Counted from the first letter of the stretch, positions 26,210-34,547 are shown. The stretch is 38,930 bases of DNA from Opitutales bacterium (GCA_020831525.1 JAFIGH010000043.1:1-38930), one strand, 5' to 3'. Numbers and translations: made by a program. The notes: generated by a model from the sequence alone, not told the origin.

Positions 26210-27529
26210 TCAGTCGGCGAGTGTCCAGCGCTGTGTCGAACGGTCTTCCACGGCGCCGAGGAGCTGCTGCGCGATCCCCGTCCAGGTGAAGAGGCTGCGC
26301 ACTTTCTGAGCGCCCTGCAGGGACAGACGGCGGTGGATAGCCGGAAAGCGGAGGGCCTTGAGGATTGTGAGTCCGTAGTCCTCCTTGTCAAAGGAGTCGG
26401 CGTAAAGCGCGTCCTCGCCGTATTTCATTGTCCGGTAGAGTCCGCCGTGCGTCGTGATCACCGTCGGCGTACCGCAGGCCATCGCCTCGATCGCCGTCAT
26501 GCCGAAGGGCTCGTAGCGGCTCGGCAGGCAGAAGACATCCGCCGCACGGTAGAAGTCCGGCATCTCATTGTCGTCCAGCGAACTGCCGATGACCACCTTG
26601 TTATTCAGCTTAAGTTTGGCGACAAGCGACTTCAGCTCCTTTAGCAGCTTGTTGTTCGGGTCGGTACCGACGGCGAGCCGCAGTTGCGCCTCCGGTTCGC
26701 GCGCGGCGACCACCGAGAACGCGTGCACAAGCAAATCGAAGCCCTTGTTCTCGGCAAGGCGCCCGATGCTCGCGACCACCTTGCCCTTGTAGCCCAGGTC
26801 CTCGCGCACGGCATCGCGCGAAGCGCCGCTCATCGGGTAGAACCGGTTGTCGTCGTAGCCCGGCGGGATCATCTTCATCTTGTCGGTAGACACGTCGTAG
26901 TCGCGCCGAAGGATATCCAACTGGATCGGCGAAGTCGCGATCAAGAGATCGCATTCGCGATAAAGAATTGTCTCGTGGTGCACACGCCGGGAGAAGTTGT
27001 ACTGTTTGTCCAGCGCCTCCTTGTCGTCCGGATAATCCGTCTCCATTTGCTCCTTTTTCCATGAGCCGATGGAATGCGGCGTATGGATGTGCGGCACGCT
27101 TAGCACCTCCGACAAATGCTGGCCCGCCAATCCCGCGTCCCAGTAGTGGCTGTTGATGAACTGGTACTTCAGCCGCTTTTTCTTGATAAAGCGCAGCGCG
27201 TTCTCGCCCCATGCGGGCAACTTCTTGTAGAGAAATTCCTTTGGGATGAACTCCTTGCCCCCGCAGGGCATACGGATGATCCGCACGTCCGTATCCACTT
27301 TTTCGATCTCCGGCTGGTCCTCGAACCGCCGGGTCCAGATGTCCACTTTGTAGCCCAGCTGCGCGAGCTTCTTGGATAGTTCCAGAACGTAGACCACCTG
27401 GCCCCCGGTGTCGGGCATGCCGAGCGGGGCCTCCGCCGCCACGTATCCGTGCGTGGAGACCATCGCGATGCGTTCTTTGACGCGCCGTCCGGAGCGTTTA
27501 TTCGATTTTTTATTTTCTGTTTTTGGCAT
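26210..27529 (-). CDS. GT4-family glycosyltransferase, sucrose-phosphate-synthase-like
   Basis: A 439-residue GT-B retaining glycosyltransferase. The N-terminal domain begins MPDTGGQVVYVLELSKKL, the GGQ loop typical of sucrose synthase/sucrose-phosphate synthase relatives. IHTPHSIGSWKKEQM and IPPGYDDNRFYPM match those families. The C-terminal nucleotide-sugar domain has SIGRLAENKGFDLLVHAF and the EPFGMTAIEAMACGTPTV E-x7-E motif. Donor and acceptor are unknown; sucrose-related synthesis is possible but not proven. Start at 27529 (MPKTENKKSNK); a longer open frame exists upstream. TTGACC (27577-27582) and TACTGC (27554-27559) 17 bp apart might form its promoter, but the -10 is poor. It converges on the ABC-F gene. 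Confidence 0.85.
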   Translation of the reverse strand: MPKTENKKSNKRSGRRVKERIAMVSTHGYVAAEAPLGMPDTGGQVVYVLELSKKLAQLGYKVDIWTRRFEDQPEIEKVDTDVRIIRMPCGGKEFIPKEFLYKKLPAWGENALRFIKKKRLKYQFINSHYWDAGLAGQHLSEVLSVPHIHTPHSIGSWKKEQMETDYPDDKEALDKQYNFSRRVHHETILYRECDLLIATSPIQLDILRRDYDVSTDKMKMIPPGYDDNRFYPMSGASRDAVREDLGYKGKVVASIGRLAENKGFDLLVHAFSVVAAREPEAQLRLAVGTDPNNKLLKELKSLVAKLKLNNKVVIGSSLDDNEMPDFYRAADVFCLPSRYEPFGMTAIEAMACGTPTVITTHGGLYRTMKYGEDALYADSFDKEDYGLTILKALRFPAIHRRLSLQGAQKVRSLFTWTGIAQQLLGAVEDRSTQRWTLAD

Positions 27530-27807
27530 TTTTGGAAATAGTTGCGGAGACAAGCAGTAGAGCACGGAAGCGCACAGGTCAAGCGGAGTGCCGCCTTCGG
27601 TTACGTAAACCGCGTCTCCCTTGAAGCCAACTTCGGCCCCATTGTCTATCCGCGACTCCGTCCTTGCGGGCAACAACACCTCCGGGCTGAACGCGTTCGA
27701 CAACGCCCGCATCACCGCCGCCACGGACTGCCGACCCAAGGTCTGTCAGCTACATTACGCGGAGGCACAACCGTTACGGCGAGACATCGACTCGCCTGAG
27801 CTTGGCC

Positions 27808-27848
27808 GCGGGCCGGACCGGGCGTCGTAGCCGACTGCCATCCTGGCG
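27808..27848 (+). repeat. Dispersed 41-bp repeat, copy B
   Basis: Matches 11184-11224 at 34 of 41 positions. In this copy the core is followed by a hairpin, CCGACTGCC-ATCCT-GGCGGTCGG (27831-27853), with one T-G pair. The same strand orientation and intergenic location suggest a mobile or structured element family. Confidence 0.65.
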
Positions 27849-27999
27849 GTCGGTCTGGAGCGTGCGTATGCCCGCGATCTTGCGCTCTCCCGCCTGAACC
27901 GAGTGCATTTGCGGTCCGTCAGACCCGCGAGAGATCGTTCGGAGGCGCTTCGATGCCGGTCCTATCCGGGGACCGCGGGAGCAGGACCAAGCGTCCTCC

Positions 28000-28092
28000 A
28001 ACCGCAACGCGGTTACCGGTGAAAGCCCATGGTTGGCCGCAAGGCCCACCATGGGGATCCACGGGTGCAACCAGCCAACCCTGAAAGGGTTG
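28000..28092 (+). repeat. Triple-hairpin element, REP-like
   Basis: Three hairpins in 93 bp. One: AACCGC-AAC-GCGGTT (28000-28014). Two: 13-bp arms with one mismatch around a GCAA tetraloop (28026-28038 and 28043-28055, core CCCATGG / CCATGGG). Three: CAACCC-TGAAA-GGGTTG (28076-28092). Multi-hairpin intergenic elements like this are typical of REP-type repeats mobilised by REP-associated transposases; a transposase tail of that type lies at the right edge of this window. The link is inference. Confidence 0.65.
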
Positions 28093-28128
28093 CAGAGGGC
28101 ACCGCCCGAAACCGCTCCATTTTTGCCA

Positions 28129-29346
28129 CTACCGCCCCGCCGCCCAAGCAAGGCAGTCGGCCAGTTGGCGCATGGCTTCGCGGTTGTCCTCCGTCCAGTT
28201 AAAGGGAAACTCCACGCTGTGCCGCGAGCGCCATTCGGCCTGCGGGCAGCGTGTCTCGCGGTAGTCGATGCCCGCGCGGAGAATTTGCTCATGCCAGAAG
28301 ACACGCGGCCCGTCGTACCCATGCGGGTTTAGCCGCTTCATGCGGTGTACCGGTGTGGGAATGTAGACAAACCCGCCCGCCCCCGTCTCCCGCAGCTTGC
28401 GCTGGAATTCTTCGCGGGCAGGCCCTTTGTCCGGGTCGAGAACAACCGACAGGAGGTGCCAGCAGCCCTCCGCGCCGTCGATCTCTTCCGGCAGACGAAT
28501 CCCCTCCACCCCGCGTAGCGCCGCGCGTAGGGCCGCGACGTTGCGGCGGCGGGCGTCGTTCTCGGCGTCGAGCGAGGCCAGTTTCACGCGCACCAGCTCG
28601 GCGCTCACACAGCATGGCCGCCAGCCCAGCTGAAGGGTGTCGAGCAAGCCGTCCGCGCTCAGACGCTCCACTTGGTCCGGCGCGAGCCCGCGCGGGTGCT
28701 GTCCGTAGAGCTTGGCGTTTTCGCACGCGGCGGAGTCCGCGAAAAGCGCGTAGCCGCCCTCCGTCCCGGCAAGAAGCTTCATGCCCATGCAGCTGAAGGC
28801 GCCGCCGTCGCCGAAGAGGCCGACCCGCTTGCCGTCCAACCGCGCGCCGTGCGCCTGGCTCCCGTCTTCAAAGAGGCGCAAGCCGCGCCGCTGTGCGATG
28901 GCTTGCAGCGCGCGCACATCGGAAACAAGACCGAAGAGATGCACCGTCATGATGGCACGGGTACGCGGAGAGACGCATGCCTCGACGGTCGCCGGGTCGA
29001 GCTGTCCGCTCAGCGGATCGATATCGGCAAAGACCGGCACCGCGCCCACGGCGAGGATCGCCGAAATGGTCGCACCCCATGTGTAGGGCGTGGAGATGAC
29101 CTCGTCGCCCGGACCGATGCCGTGGCCGAGGAGGAGCGCTTCGAGCGACGCGGTGCCCGAGGCGATGAACCATGCATGGCCGCCGCCGTGGAAAGCCTCA
29201 AGGGCTCGCTCCGTCTCGGGAGCACCTTCAAGGCGCGTCCAGTCCGCCTCCGCAAGGCGTTTCGCGGCGGCCTCCAGCGCGGCAGGGTCGCGCGCCGGGT
29301 AGACCGGGGGTTTGTGGGTCATTCGGGGAATTGTGTTTGTTGTCAT
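28129..29346 (-). CDS. DegT/DnrJ/EryC1/StrS family aminotransferase
   Basis: A 405-residue PLP-dependent enzyme of the sugar-aminotransferase type. Visible features: the ASGTASLEALLLGHGIGPGD segment that binds the phosphate, ISTPYTWGAT, the DGSQAHGARLDGKRVG segment with the Asp that pairs with the PLP nitrogen, and MGMKLLAGTEGG with the Schiff-base Lys. Relatives aminate keto-sugars or, in some cases, act on cyclitols. The start could be ATG at 29346 or 29322 (MTHKPPVYP); neither has a clear Shine-Dalgarno. It begins 25 bp downstream of the ceramidase-like gene, probably in one operon. Confidence 0.88.
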   Translation of the reverse strand: MTTNTIPRMTHKPPVYPARDPAALEAAAKRLAEADWTRLEGAPETERALEAFHGGGHAWFIASGTASLEALLLGHGIGPGDEVISTPYTWGATISAILAVGAVPVFADIDPLSGQLDPATVEACVSPRTRAIMTVHLFGLVSDVRALQAIAQRRGLRLFEDGSQAHGARLDGKRVGLFGDGGAFSCMGMKLLAGTEGGYALFADSAACENAKLYGQHPRGLAPDQVERLSADGLLDTLQLGWRPCCVSAELVRVKLASLDAENDARRRNVAALRAALRGVEGIRLPEEIDGAEGCWHLLSVVLDPDKGPAREEFQRKLRETGAGGFVYIPTPVHRMKRLNPHGYDGPRVFWHEQILRAGIDYRETRCPQAEWRSRHSVEFPFNWTEDNREAMRQLADCLAWAAGR

Positions 29347-29371
29347 GGGAAACCATCATTTTCCAATTAAA

Positions 29372-30586
29372 TTACGTATGACCGGCCCCGCGCAGGAGTT
29401 CGCTCACCGTATCGGCGAGGCGTTCGCCGTCGCGTGGTCCGCGCCCGCGCGACTTCGCCGCCTCCACCTCGTAGCCGCCCGCCGCAAAGGCCGCCTCGTC
29501 GGGCCAGTAGCCTTCCCAGCCGTTGCTCACGGTGGCAAAAAACACAGGCTGCGTGAAGGCGGCGCGCACACGCACAGAGAGCGACGCGAAAAACTCCAGC
29601 GGCAGAAATACCAGCGCCACCGCGCCCATCCGCAGGACAGACACCTCCGGCCCGTTCGGCAAGCCCGGCAAAGGCGCATGCACGAGCGTGATGCCCGGTT
29701 CTACAGCCCTCGCCGCACGCACCGCCGCCGCGAGGGGCGCCGCCGCCGCACGGCCCATGACCTCAAGGGCTTCCGCGCGGTCCTGCGTGGCGAGCCACGG
29801 ATGCACCTCGCCCCCCGCGCCATGGAAATACATTGGCTCACAGTCCGGAATCCACTCCCGTAGAAAACGCGCCGCCGCGCCCGGCCAGTCCGCGCTCACG
29901 CGGTTGCTCGTCTTGCCCAGCGTAACGGGATGCACCCCGGCCGACCAGAGGAGAAGCGCCCGGCCCGAAGCCTGCCGCAGGAGGAGCGCCGAGACGGTCG
30001 GATCGGGGTTCCGGGCAGGGAGCAAACCGGGATACTCATGGACATTCCAGCACAGACGGACCCCGCCCTCCCGCGGGACGCGCCTGTTGTAGCCGAACGC
30101 ACAGGGAAGTTCAATGTGACGCACGTCCACGGGCTCGACGAGCGCCGCCGCCTGACGCGCGACCCGACAGAGCTTCCGTTCCAAACCTTCGGTGTAGCCC
30201 GCCTCCGCCCCACGCGCCTCGCCCTGCGCTTCCAGTTGCGGTGTCAACGGCTCTTTGCCGCCGGACTCGCGGTCACGCGGAAAAGGCCCCGAATGCGTGT
30301 GCGTGCAGCACAAAAACACCCGCCTCGCATCGCTCCCGACGGACTCCGCCACGCTGGCGCGCAGCCGCCCCGCCAGCCCGCTCTCCAGCACGCAGAGATC
30401 GAGCGAAAAGAGAAACAACGGATCGGCGGCGGCGGATTTCAGGCAGACCACACGGGCACCGAGGGGATCCAGCACACCGTCGTTCGTTCCCCCGAATGTC
30501 TCGAAACGGAAGTCATAACCGACCAAGGGACAATCCCGTCCCGGCGTGATATCCGCCGCCGCGAAGCCTGCGCGCAAATCCATCAT
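29372..30586 (-). CDS. Neutral/alkaline ceramidase-like protein
   Basis: A 404-residue protein matching the N-terminal catalytic domain of the neutral ceramidase family. The opening AAADITPGRDCPLVGYDF and the zinc-binding CTHTHSGPFP are its hallmarks. VSADWPGAAARFLRE and FHGAGGEVHPW fit other conserved blocks. The roughly 150-residue C-terminal immunoglobulin-like domain of true ceramidases is absent, and no signal peptide is seen. So it may act on another N-acyl substrate, as many bacterial members have no proven function. Start MMDLRAG at 30586 chosen over the frame start at 30622. Upstream region is shared with the divergent cytidylate-kinase-like gene. Confidence 0.8.
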   Translation of the reverse strand: MMDLRAGFAAADITPGRDCPLVGYDFRFETFGGTNDGVLDPLGARVVCLKSAAADPLFLFSLDLCVLESGLAGRLRASVAESVGSDARRVFLCCTHTHSGPFPRDRESGGKEPLTPQLEAQGEARGAEAGYTEGLERKLCRVARQAAALVEPVDVRHIELPCAFGYNRRVPREGGVRLCWNVHEYPGLLPARNPDPTVSALLLRQASGRALLLWSAGVHPVTLGKTSNRVSADWPGAAARFLREWIPDCEPMYFHGAGGEVHPWLATQDRAEALEVMGRAAAAPLAAAVRAARAVEPGITLVHAPLPGLPNGPEVSVLRMGAVALVFLPLEFFASLSVRVRAAFTQPVFFATVSNGWEGYWPDEAAFAAGGYEVEAAKSRGRGPRDGERLADTVSELLRGAGHT

Positions 30587-30698
30587 GGGCCACCAACCTA
30601 CAAAGCCGGTGCGGCAAGTCACCGAAAATCAGCCCGGCCCGGCTGCGCGCTTTTCCCGCGGTGACCGTCCCGATTTCATCGGCACTCCGCCGATTTCG

Positions 30699-30727
30699 TT
30701 TGCCGAAAATGCCACCGCCGTTAGATT
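30699..30727 (+). promoter_or_regulatory. Predicted promoter for the cytidylate-kinase-like gene
   Basis: TTTGCC (30699-30704), a 17-bp spacer, then TAGATT (30722-30727). The -10 matches TATAAT at four of six positions. It ends 46 bp before the ATG at 30774. Prediction from consensus only. Confidence 0.35.
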
Positions 30728-30773
30728 GCACACAGATTCTGCACCCGACACGCACGCACCGAAAGGAGTTCCC

Positions 30774-31505
30774 ATGCAAATCATGCAAACCCGTCTCAAA
30801 CACTGCCGAGCCTACATCAAGAGCTACCTGCACAAACCATGGCCGCACCATGAGGCCCCTCATCCGTGCGTCACCCTTTCACGGGAGGAGGGCTCCCGCG
30901 GCCACGCCATCGCCGACGCTCTGGCCGTATGGCTCAAAGCAAACGACAAAGAAGCCAACACCAAGTGGACGCTCTTCGACCGCGACCTCATCACCAACGT
31001 CCTCGAAGAACATGATCTCCCCAAGGAACTGGAGAAACACATGCCGGAGGACCAGGTGAGCGAGTGGTCCAGCATTATCGGCGAACTCCTTCACCGGCAC
31101 CCGCCGCACTGGGATCTCTTCCAAATCACCTGCCGAACCGTGCTGCGGTTCGCCCATATCGGCCACGCCATCATTGTCGGTCGCGGAGGCAATATCCTCA
31201 CCGCGCACCTGCCCTACTCCGTCCACGTCCGGCTCATCGGCACACCGTCGGTCCGCGCCGAGCACGCCGCAAAATGCCGCGGGATCTCCGCCGATGAAGC
31301 CCGTCAGCAGATCGAGTCCGAGGACAAAGCGCGCGCCCGCTACATCAAGAGCCACTTCGACGAAGACATCGACAACCCACTCCTCTACGACCTGATCCTC
31401 AACACCGACCGCGTCGACGACGCCACCGCTGCCAAACTCATCGGCGAACGCGTCATCGCCGCCCGCGCCGTCGCCAAGCCACTTCGCCCGAGAGTTCCTG
31501 TGTGA
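30774..31505 (+). CDS. Cytidylate-kinase-like family protein
   Basis: A 243-residue protein of the cytidylate-kinase-like family, which shares the P-loop kinase fold. The N-terminal motif CVTLSREEGSRGHAIADAL stands where the family has SRxxGSGG. It then has IIVGRGGNILTA, LIGTPSVRAEHAAKCRGISA (LID region) and LLYDLILNTDRV, all recognisable. The ATG has AAAGGAG 6 nt upstream, a good ribosome binding site. The exact substrate is not known for this family; CMP phosphorylation is unproven. The frame upstream of 30774 overlaps the intergenic promoter and is not used. Confidence 0.85.
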   Translation: MQIMQTRLKHCRAYIKSYLHKPWPHHEAPHPCVTLSREEGSRGHAIADALAVWLKANDKEANTKWTLFDRDLITNVLEEHDLPKELEKHMPEDQVSEWSSIIGELLHRHPPHWDLFQITCRTVLRFAHIGHAIIVGRGGNILTAHLPYSVHVRLIGTPSVRAEHAAKCRGISADEARQQIESEDKARARYIKSHFDEDIDNPLLYDLILNTDRVDDATAAKLIGERVIAARAVAKPLRPRVPV

Positions 31506-31525
31506 GCTGCTCCAGTGCAGCGCAC

Positions 31526-31780
31526 CTCGCCGAGGCCCAGCGTCGACCGCAAACCGATGCGCGGCTCCTCCAGCAATCGCGGTAGAGCCGTACCGAAAAA
31601 TCCCTGGATCATGGTCCGTGCATGCGCTGCCGCCGGATAGTCTTCGAGCCATCCCGCCGCAAAGAGCGGCCAGGGGGACACACCGGCAATCCCGAGCAAC
31701 GTCCCCAGCGGAAACAGCAACCGGAAGGGCTCGCCCGCGCCGGTAAGGGCGAGGACGGAAGAGGGCATTCGTTGGCTCAT
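31526..31780 (-). pseudogene. nnrS remnant, N-terminal fragment
   Basis: About 85 residues match the start of the NnrS family, membrane proteins linked to nitric oxide stress: PFRLLFPLGTLLGIAGVSPW, then HARTMIQGFFGTALPRLLEE. In intact members the HAR...MIxGF motif is followed by several residues before GFxGTALPRLL; here those are lost by a small in-frame deletion between the two GF motifs. After GLGE the similarity ends and the remaining about ten membrane helices are missing. The frame runs on into the cytidylate-kinase-like gene. I read it as a decayed gene. Confidence 0.65.
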
Positions 31781-31919
31781 GCCGCTGTTCTACCGGCAAG
31801 CTCTTGCCCGCGCCTTGACGCCCGTCAACGTCCACGCGCTTTCGACCGAAACCTTGCGGCGGGCGGCCGCAAAATTCCACAACGGCTCCTCTGCCCCGCG
31901 ACAGTTTCAGACGATTTTC

Positions 31920-31949
31920 TTGACTTCCATTAATTGCGCACTCAATCAT
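31920..31949 (+). promoter_or_regulatory. Predicted promoter for the sulfide:quinone oxidoreductase gene
   Basis: TTGACT (31920-31925), an 18-bp spacer, then AATCAT (31944-31949), which match consensus at five and four of six positions. It lies in an AT-rich stretch unlike its surroundings. An imperfect dyad ATTG-n6-CAAT sits inside the spacer and could be a regulator site. Prediction only. Confidence 0.35.
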
Positions 31950-31997
31950 ATAGGAAATTAAACATAGGGAAGACCCGCCAGACCTACACAGGAAAGG

Positions 31998-33383
31998 ATG
32001 CTTGGGATGAACGACCGAATTGAAGAGACAGCCCGCGGGCCGAATGGACCGAACAAACTTTCACGCAGAGAGGCGCTGAAAATGCTCGGGGCGGGTGCGG
32101 GGGTGATCGTTGCCGCCGGCGCTGTCGGCGGATACGCCTACCGCCGCGGATTGCGCGTCTCCGCACAGGAAGCCGGACGGCTGCGCAAAGCGCGCTTCGT
32201 CGTTGCGGGGGGAAGCATCGGCGGGTTGACGGTGGCAGCGCGCCTGCTCCGGGGAGTGCCGGGGGCGAATGTGACAATCATCGAACCACGTACGGTCCAT
32301 CATTACCAACCCGGTTACACGCTTGTCGGCGCCGGCGTCTACAAACCGGAGGACGTGCTCTTCGACCAAGAGTCCCTTCACCAGCCCGGCATGCGCTGGA
32401 TCCGGGACGCCGTGGCGGCCTTCGAACCGGAGCGAAACCGCGTCGTTACCCGCGGAGGCCAGGCCGTAGAATACGACTACCTCGTTGTTGCCCTCGGCGT
32501 CGAAATGGACCGGAATTCGGTCGCGGGGTTCGAGGCCGCGCTGGAGACGCCCTATGCGGCGAATATCTACGACCTTGAATCGGCCGTAAAATACCGGGAG
32601 TTGGCAAAATCATTCGCGGGTGGCGATGCCGTTTTCACCTACCCCTCCGGCTACGTGAAGTGCGGGGGTGCCCCGCAGAAGATCTCATGGCTCTCGGAAG
32701 ACCTCTGGCGCAGACACGGGAAACGCGGCAAAGTCGAAGTCCACTTTCACACGCCGCAGCCTTCGCTCTTTCCAGTCGTCCCGGTTATCGACAAAATCGT
32801 CATGCCCATGATGGAGGAGCGCGGGCTGCACAACCACTACCGTCAGAATCTCCGCGTGATCGATGTCTCCACGCGGACGGCGATCTTTGAAGAGGAAACA
32901 TCCTCCGGCGCGAAACGTGAAGTCCGTCGGCACTACGATCTCCTCCACCCGATGCCCCGGTTCCGCACTCCGGAGCCTCTGCGGGCGGGACCGCTCACTG
33001 CCGACGGGATCGGAGGCCAGCTTCAAGTCGACCGGCACACATTGAGGCACAAACGGTTTGGCAACGTATTCGGCGTGGGCGACTGTGCCGCCACAGGTGC
33101 GCCCAAGACCGCTGCCACCATCCGGAAACAGGCACCGGTTGTGGTCGGAAATCTCTTCGATGTCGCCCTCGACCGCGAACCGGCCCACGCCTACGACGGA
33201 ACCTCCGGTTGCCCCCTGCTCACGCGCTACGGACGCTGTATGATGTTCGAGTTCGATTTCGAGGGAAACCTCGTCAATGAGTGGATCTACCAGTCGACCA
33301 AGGAAACCCGCCTGTGGTGGAACTTCAAAGTGCACGGACTCAAGCGCCTCTACCGCCACGTGATGATAAACGGCTGGGTCTGA
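31998..33383 (+). CDS. Type II sulfide:quinone oxidoreductase-like protein with Tat signal
   Basis: A 461-residue flavoprotein resembling the SQRDL-like (type II) sulfide:quinone oxidoreductases, which oxidise sulfide and pass electrons to quinone. FAD-binding segment RFVVAGGSIGGLTVAARL (residues 67-84; first Gly of GxGxxG is Ala). Redox cysteines: Cys222 in YVKCGGAPQKI and Cys405 in GTSGCPLLT; GDCAATGAPKTAA (361-373) is the second FAD motif. The N-terminus has a twin-arginine motif LSRREALKML (21-30) and a hydrophobic stretch, suggesting export. A Shine-Dalgarno AGGAAAGG precedes ATG 31998; ATG 32007 is an alternative. Sulfide detoxification is inferred. Confidence 0.85.
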   Translation: MLGMNDRIEETARGPNGPNKLSRREALKMLGAGAGVIVAAGAVGGYAYRRGLRVSAQEAGRLRKARFVVAGGSIGGLTVAARLLRGVPGANVTIIEPRTVHHYQPGYTLVGAGVYKPEDVLFDQESLHQPGMRWIRDAVAAFEPERNRVVTRGGQAVEYDYLVVALGVEMDRNSVAGFEAALETPYAANIYDLESAVKYRELAKSFAGGDAVFTYPSGYVKCGGAPQKISWLSEDLWRRHGKRGKVEVHFHTPQPSLFPVVPVIDKIVMPMMEERGLHNHYRQNLRVIDVSTRTAIFEEETSSGAKREVRRHYDLLHPMPRFRTPEPLRAGPLTADGIGGQLQVDRHTLRHKRFGNVFGVGDCAATGAPKTAATIRKQAPVVVGNLFDVALDREPAHAYDGTSGCPLLTRYGRCMMFEFDFEGNLVNEWIYQSTKETRLWWNFKVHGLKRLYRHVMINGWV

Positions 33384-33422
33384 GCCGTTCTGCCCGCGGC
33401 ACTCCGAAGCCCCGCGACCACC

Positions 33423-33456
33423 CCGCCGACAGCCTCCGGCGTTCACGGCGGTTTTT
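33423..33456 (+). terminator. Predicted intrinsic terminator after the SQR gene
   Basis: CCGCCG (33423-33428) pairs with CGGCGG (33446-33451), followed by TTTTT (33452-33456). The loop is 17 nt, which is long, so it may fold with an inner stem. It overlaps the 3' end of the convergent transporter gene. Confidence 0.4.
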
Positions 33457-34387
33457 CGTGCACATCATCCCGCCCGTTGCCCGCGGGCGCCTCGGCCGCC
33501 GCCAGCCGCGCCTCGCGGTGTGCGATGTAAACGGCCGAAGCGGCGATGACCGCCGCGCCAAGGACCGTCCAGCGATCCGGCAGCTCGCCGAACGCCCAAA
33601 AACCGATCAGCGCCACAAACGGCAGTTGCATGTAGAGAAAGGGACTCGCAATCGATGCATCCGTCCGCGCAAAGCCCGACGTCAAAAGCAGTTGCGCGAG
33701 AACGGAGACCGCCCCGATAAGCGCCGCGACACCCAGCGTCGCGATGCCCGGCCACTCCCAGACAAACAGCGCCGGGACCAAGCTCATCGGCACAAGGAAG
33801 ACGTTGAGATAGAGGACGATTGTCCGCGTGTCCTCCGTGCGGGAGAGAGTCTTCACCAAGAGACTGGATACTGCCATGAAGACGGCGGCGAGCACCGGCA
33901 GCAGCGAAATCCATGAAACCGCCGCCGCTCCCGGCCGGACGATGATCAATACCCCGAGAAAGCCGACGACCGTCGCCGTCCAACGGCGCAGGCCGACGAT
34001 CTCGCCGAGGATCAGGGCCGCTCCCGCCGTGACAAACAGCGGAACGGTGAACGTCAGGGAAACCGCCGCGGCCAACGGCAGAAACGCCAGCGCGGTAAAC
34101 CAGCACGCCATCGCAAGGTAGCCCATGCCCGCGCGCACGGCATACAGACGCGCTTTCCCCGACCGCAGCGGCGCCAGTCCCGTCGCGGCCATCCACGGCA
34201 GCATGACGACGAGCGCGAAGACGTTGCGCAGGAATGCGGTTTGCAGCGGGTGCATGTCCTCCGAGACAAAGCGTATGAGCGCGTTCATCACAGAAAATCC
34301 GAGCGCGGCCCCGGTCATATACAAAGCCCCGCGCACCACGGACGGAGACGCGGGGAGCCACCGCCCGCTTTTGCCATCTTCCCACAT
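33443..34387 (-). CDS. DMT superfamily (EamA) transporter
   Basis: A 314-residue membrane protein with about ten hydrophobic helices arranged as two EamA repeats. Visible segments: YMTGAALGFSVMNALIRFVS, FLRNVFALVVMLPW, and PLAAAVSLTFTVPLFVTAGA in the first half, then LAQLLLTSGFARTDASIASP and FVALIGFWAFGELPDRW in the second, both typical of drug/metabolite transporters. The substrate is unknown. The start at 34387 (MWEDGKSGRW) has GGAGGA only one base upstream, which is too close, so the start is uncertain. It diverges from tRNA-Ala. Confidence 0.88.
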   Translation of the reverse strand: MWEDGKSGRWLPASPSVVRGALYMTGAALGFSVMNALIRFVSEDMHPLQTAFLRNVFALVVMLPWMAATGLAPLRSGKARLYAVRAGMGYLAMACWFTALAFLPLAAAVSLTFTVPLFVTAGAALILGEIVGLRRWTATVVGFLGVLIIVRPGAAAVSWISLLPVLAAVFMAVSSLLVKTLSRTEDTRTIVLYLNVFLVPMSLVPALFVWEWPGIATLGVAALIGAVSVLAQLLLTSGFARTDASIASPFLYMQLPFVALIGFWAFGELPDRWTVLGAAVIAASAVYIAHREARLAAAEAPAGNGRDDVHEKPP

Positions 34388-34496
34388 TCCTCCATTCAAA
34401 CAAAGCGAGGACGCGAAAGGCAAACGCGCACACCGCACCGCGGGCACAATGCAGCCGGCATTTCCCGCGCGCGCAAAAAATGGCCTTACTTGCGCA

Positions 34497-34526
34497 TTGA
34501 CGGGACTGCCGCGGATCGCCTAATCC
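34497..34526 (+). promoter_or_regulatory. Predicted promoter for tRNA-Ala
   Basis: TTGACG (34497-34502), 18-bp spacer, TAATCC (34521-34526). The -35 is strong, the -10 weak. The tRNA starts 22 bp after the -10. Confidence 0.35.
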
Positions 34527-34547
34527 TCTCTCTTTCTTCGGAAAAAC

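Larger units (their letters stand above)
27530..28128. other. Non-coding region rich in repeats and hairpins
   Basis: About 600 bp between the glycosyltransferase start and the end of the aminotransferase gene. No credible gene; the minus-strand frame (27774-28322) includes the kind of LCNPFRVGWLHPW peptide that I recall arising when hairpin repeats are translated in planctomycete and verrucomicrobial genomes. It contains copy B of the dispersed 41-bp repeat and a three-hairpin element (28000-28092), described separately. Confidence 0.6.

Noticed and set aside
23968-26391. 807-codon minus-strand open frame opposite the ABC-F gene
   Set aside because: Valine/alanine/glutamate-rich shadow; the plus strand has two full sets of Walker motifs.
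27774-28322. 182-codon minus-strand frame with an LCNPFRVGW-type peptide
   Set aside because: It is the translation of a hairpin repeat plus antisense of the aminotransferase end, not a gene.
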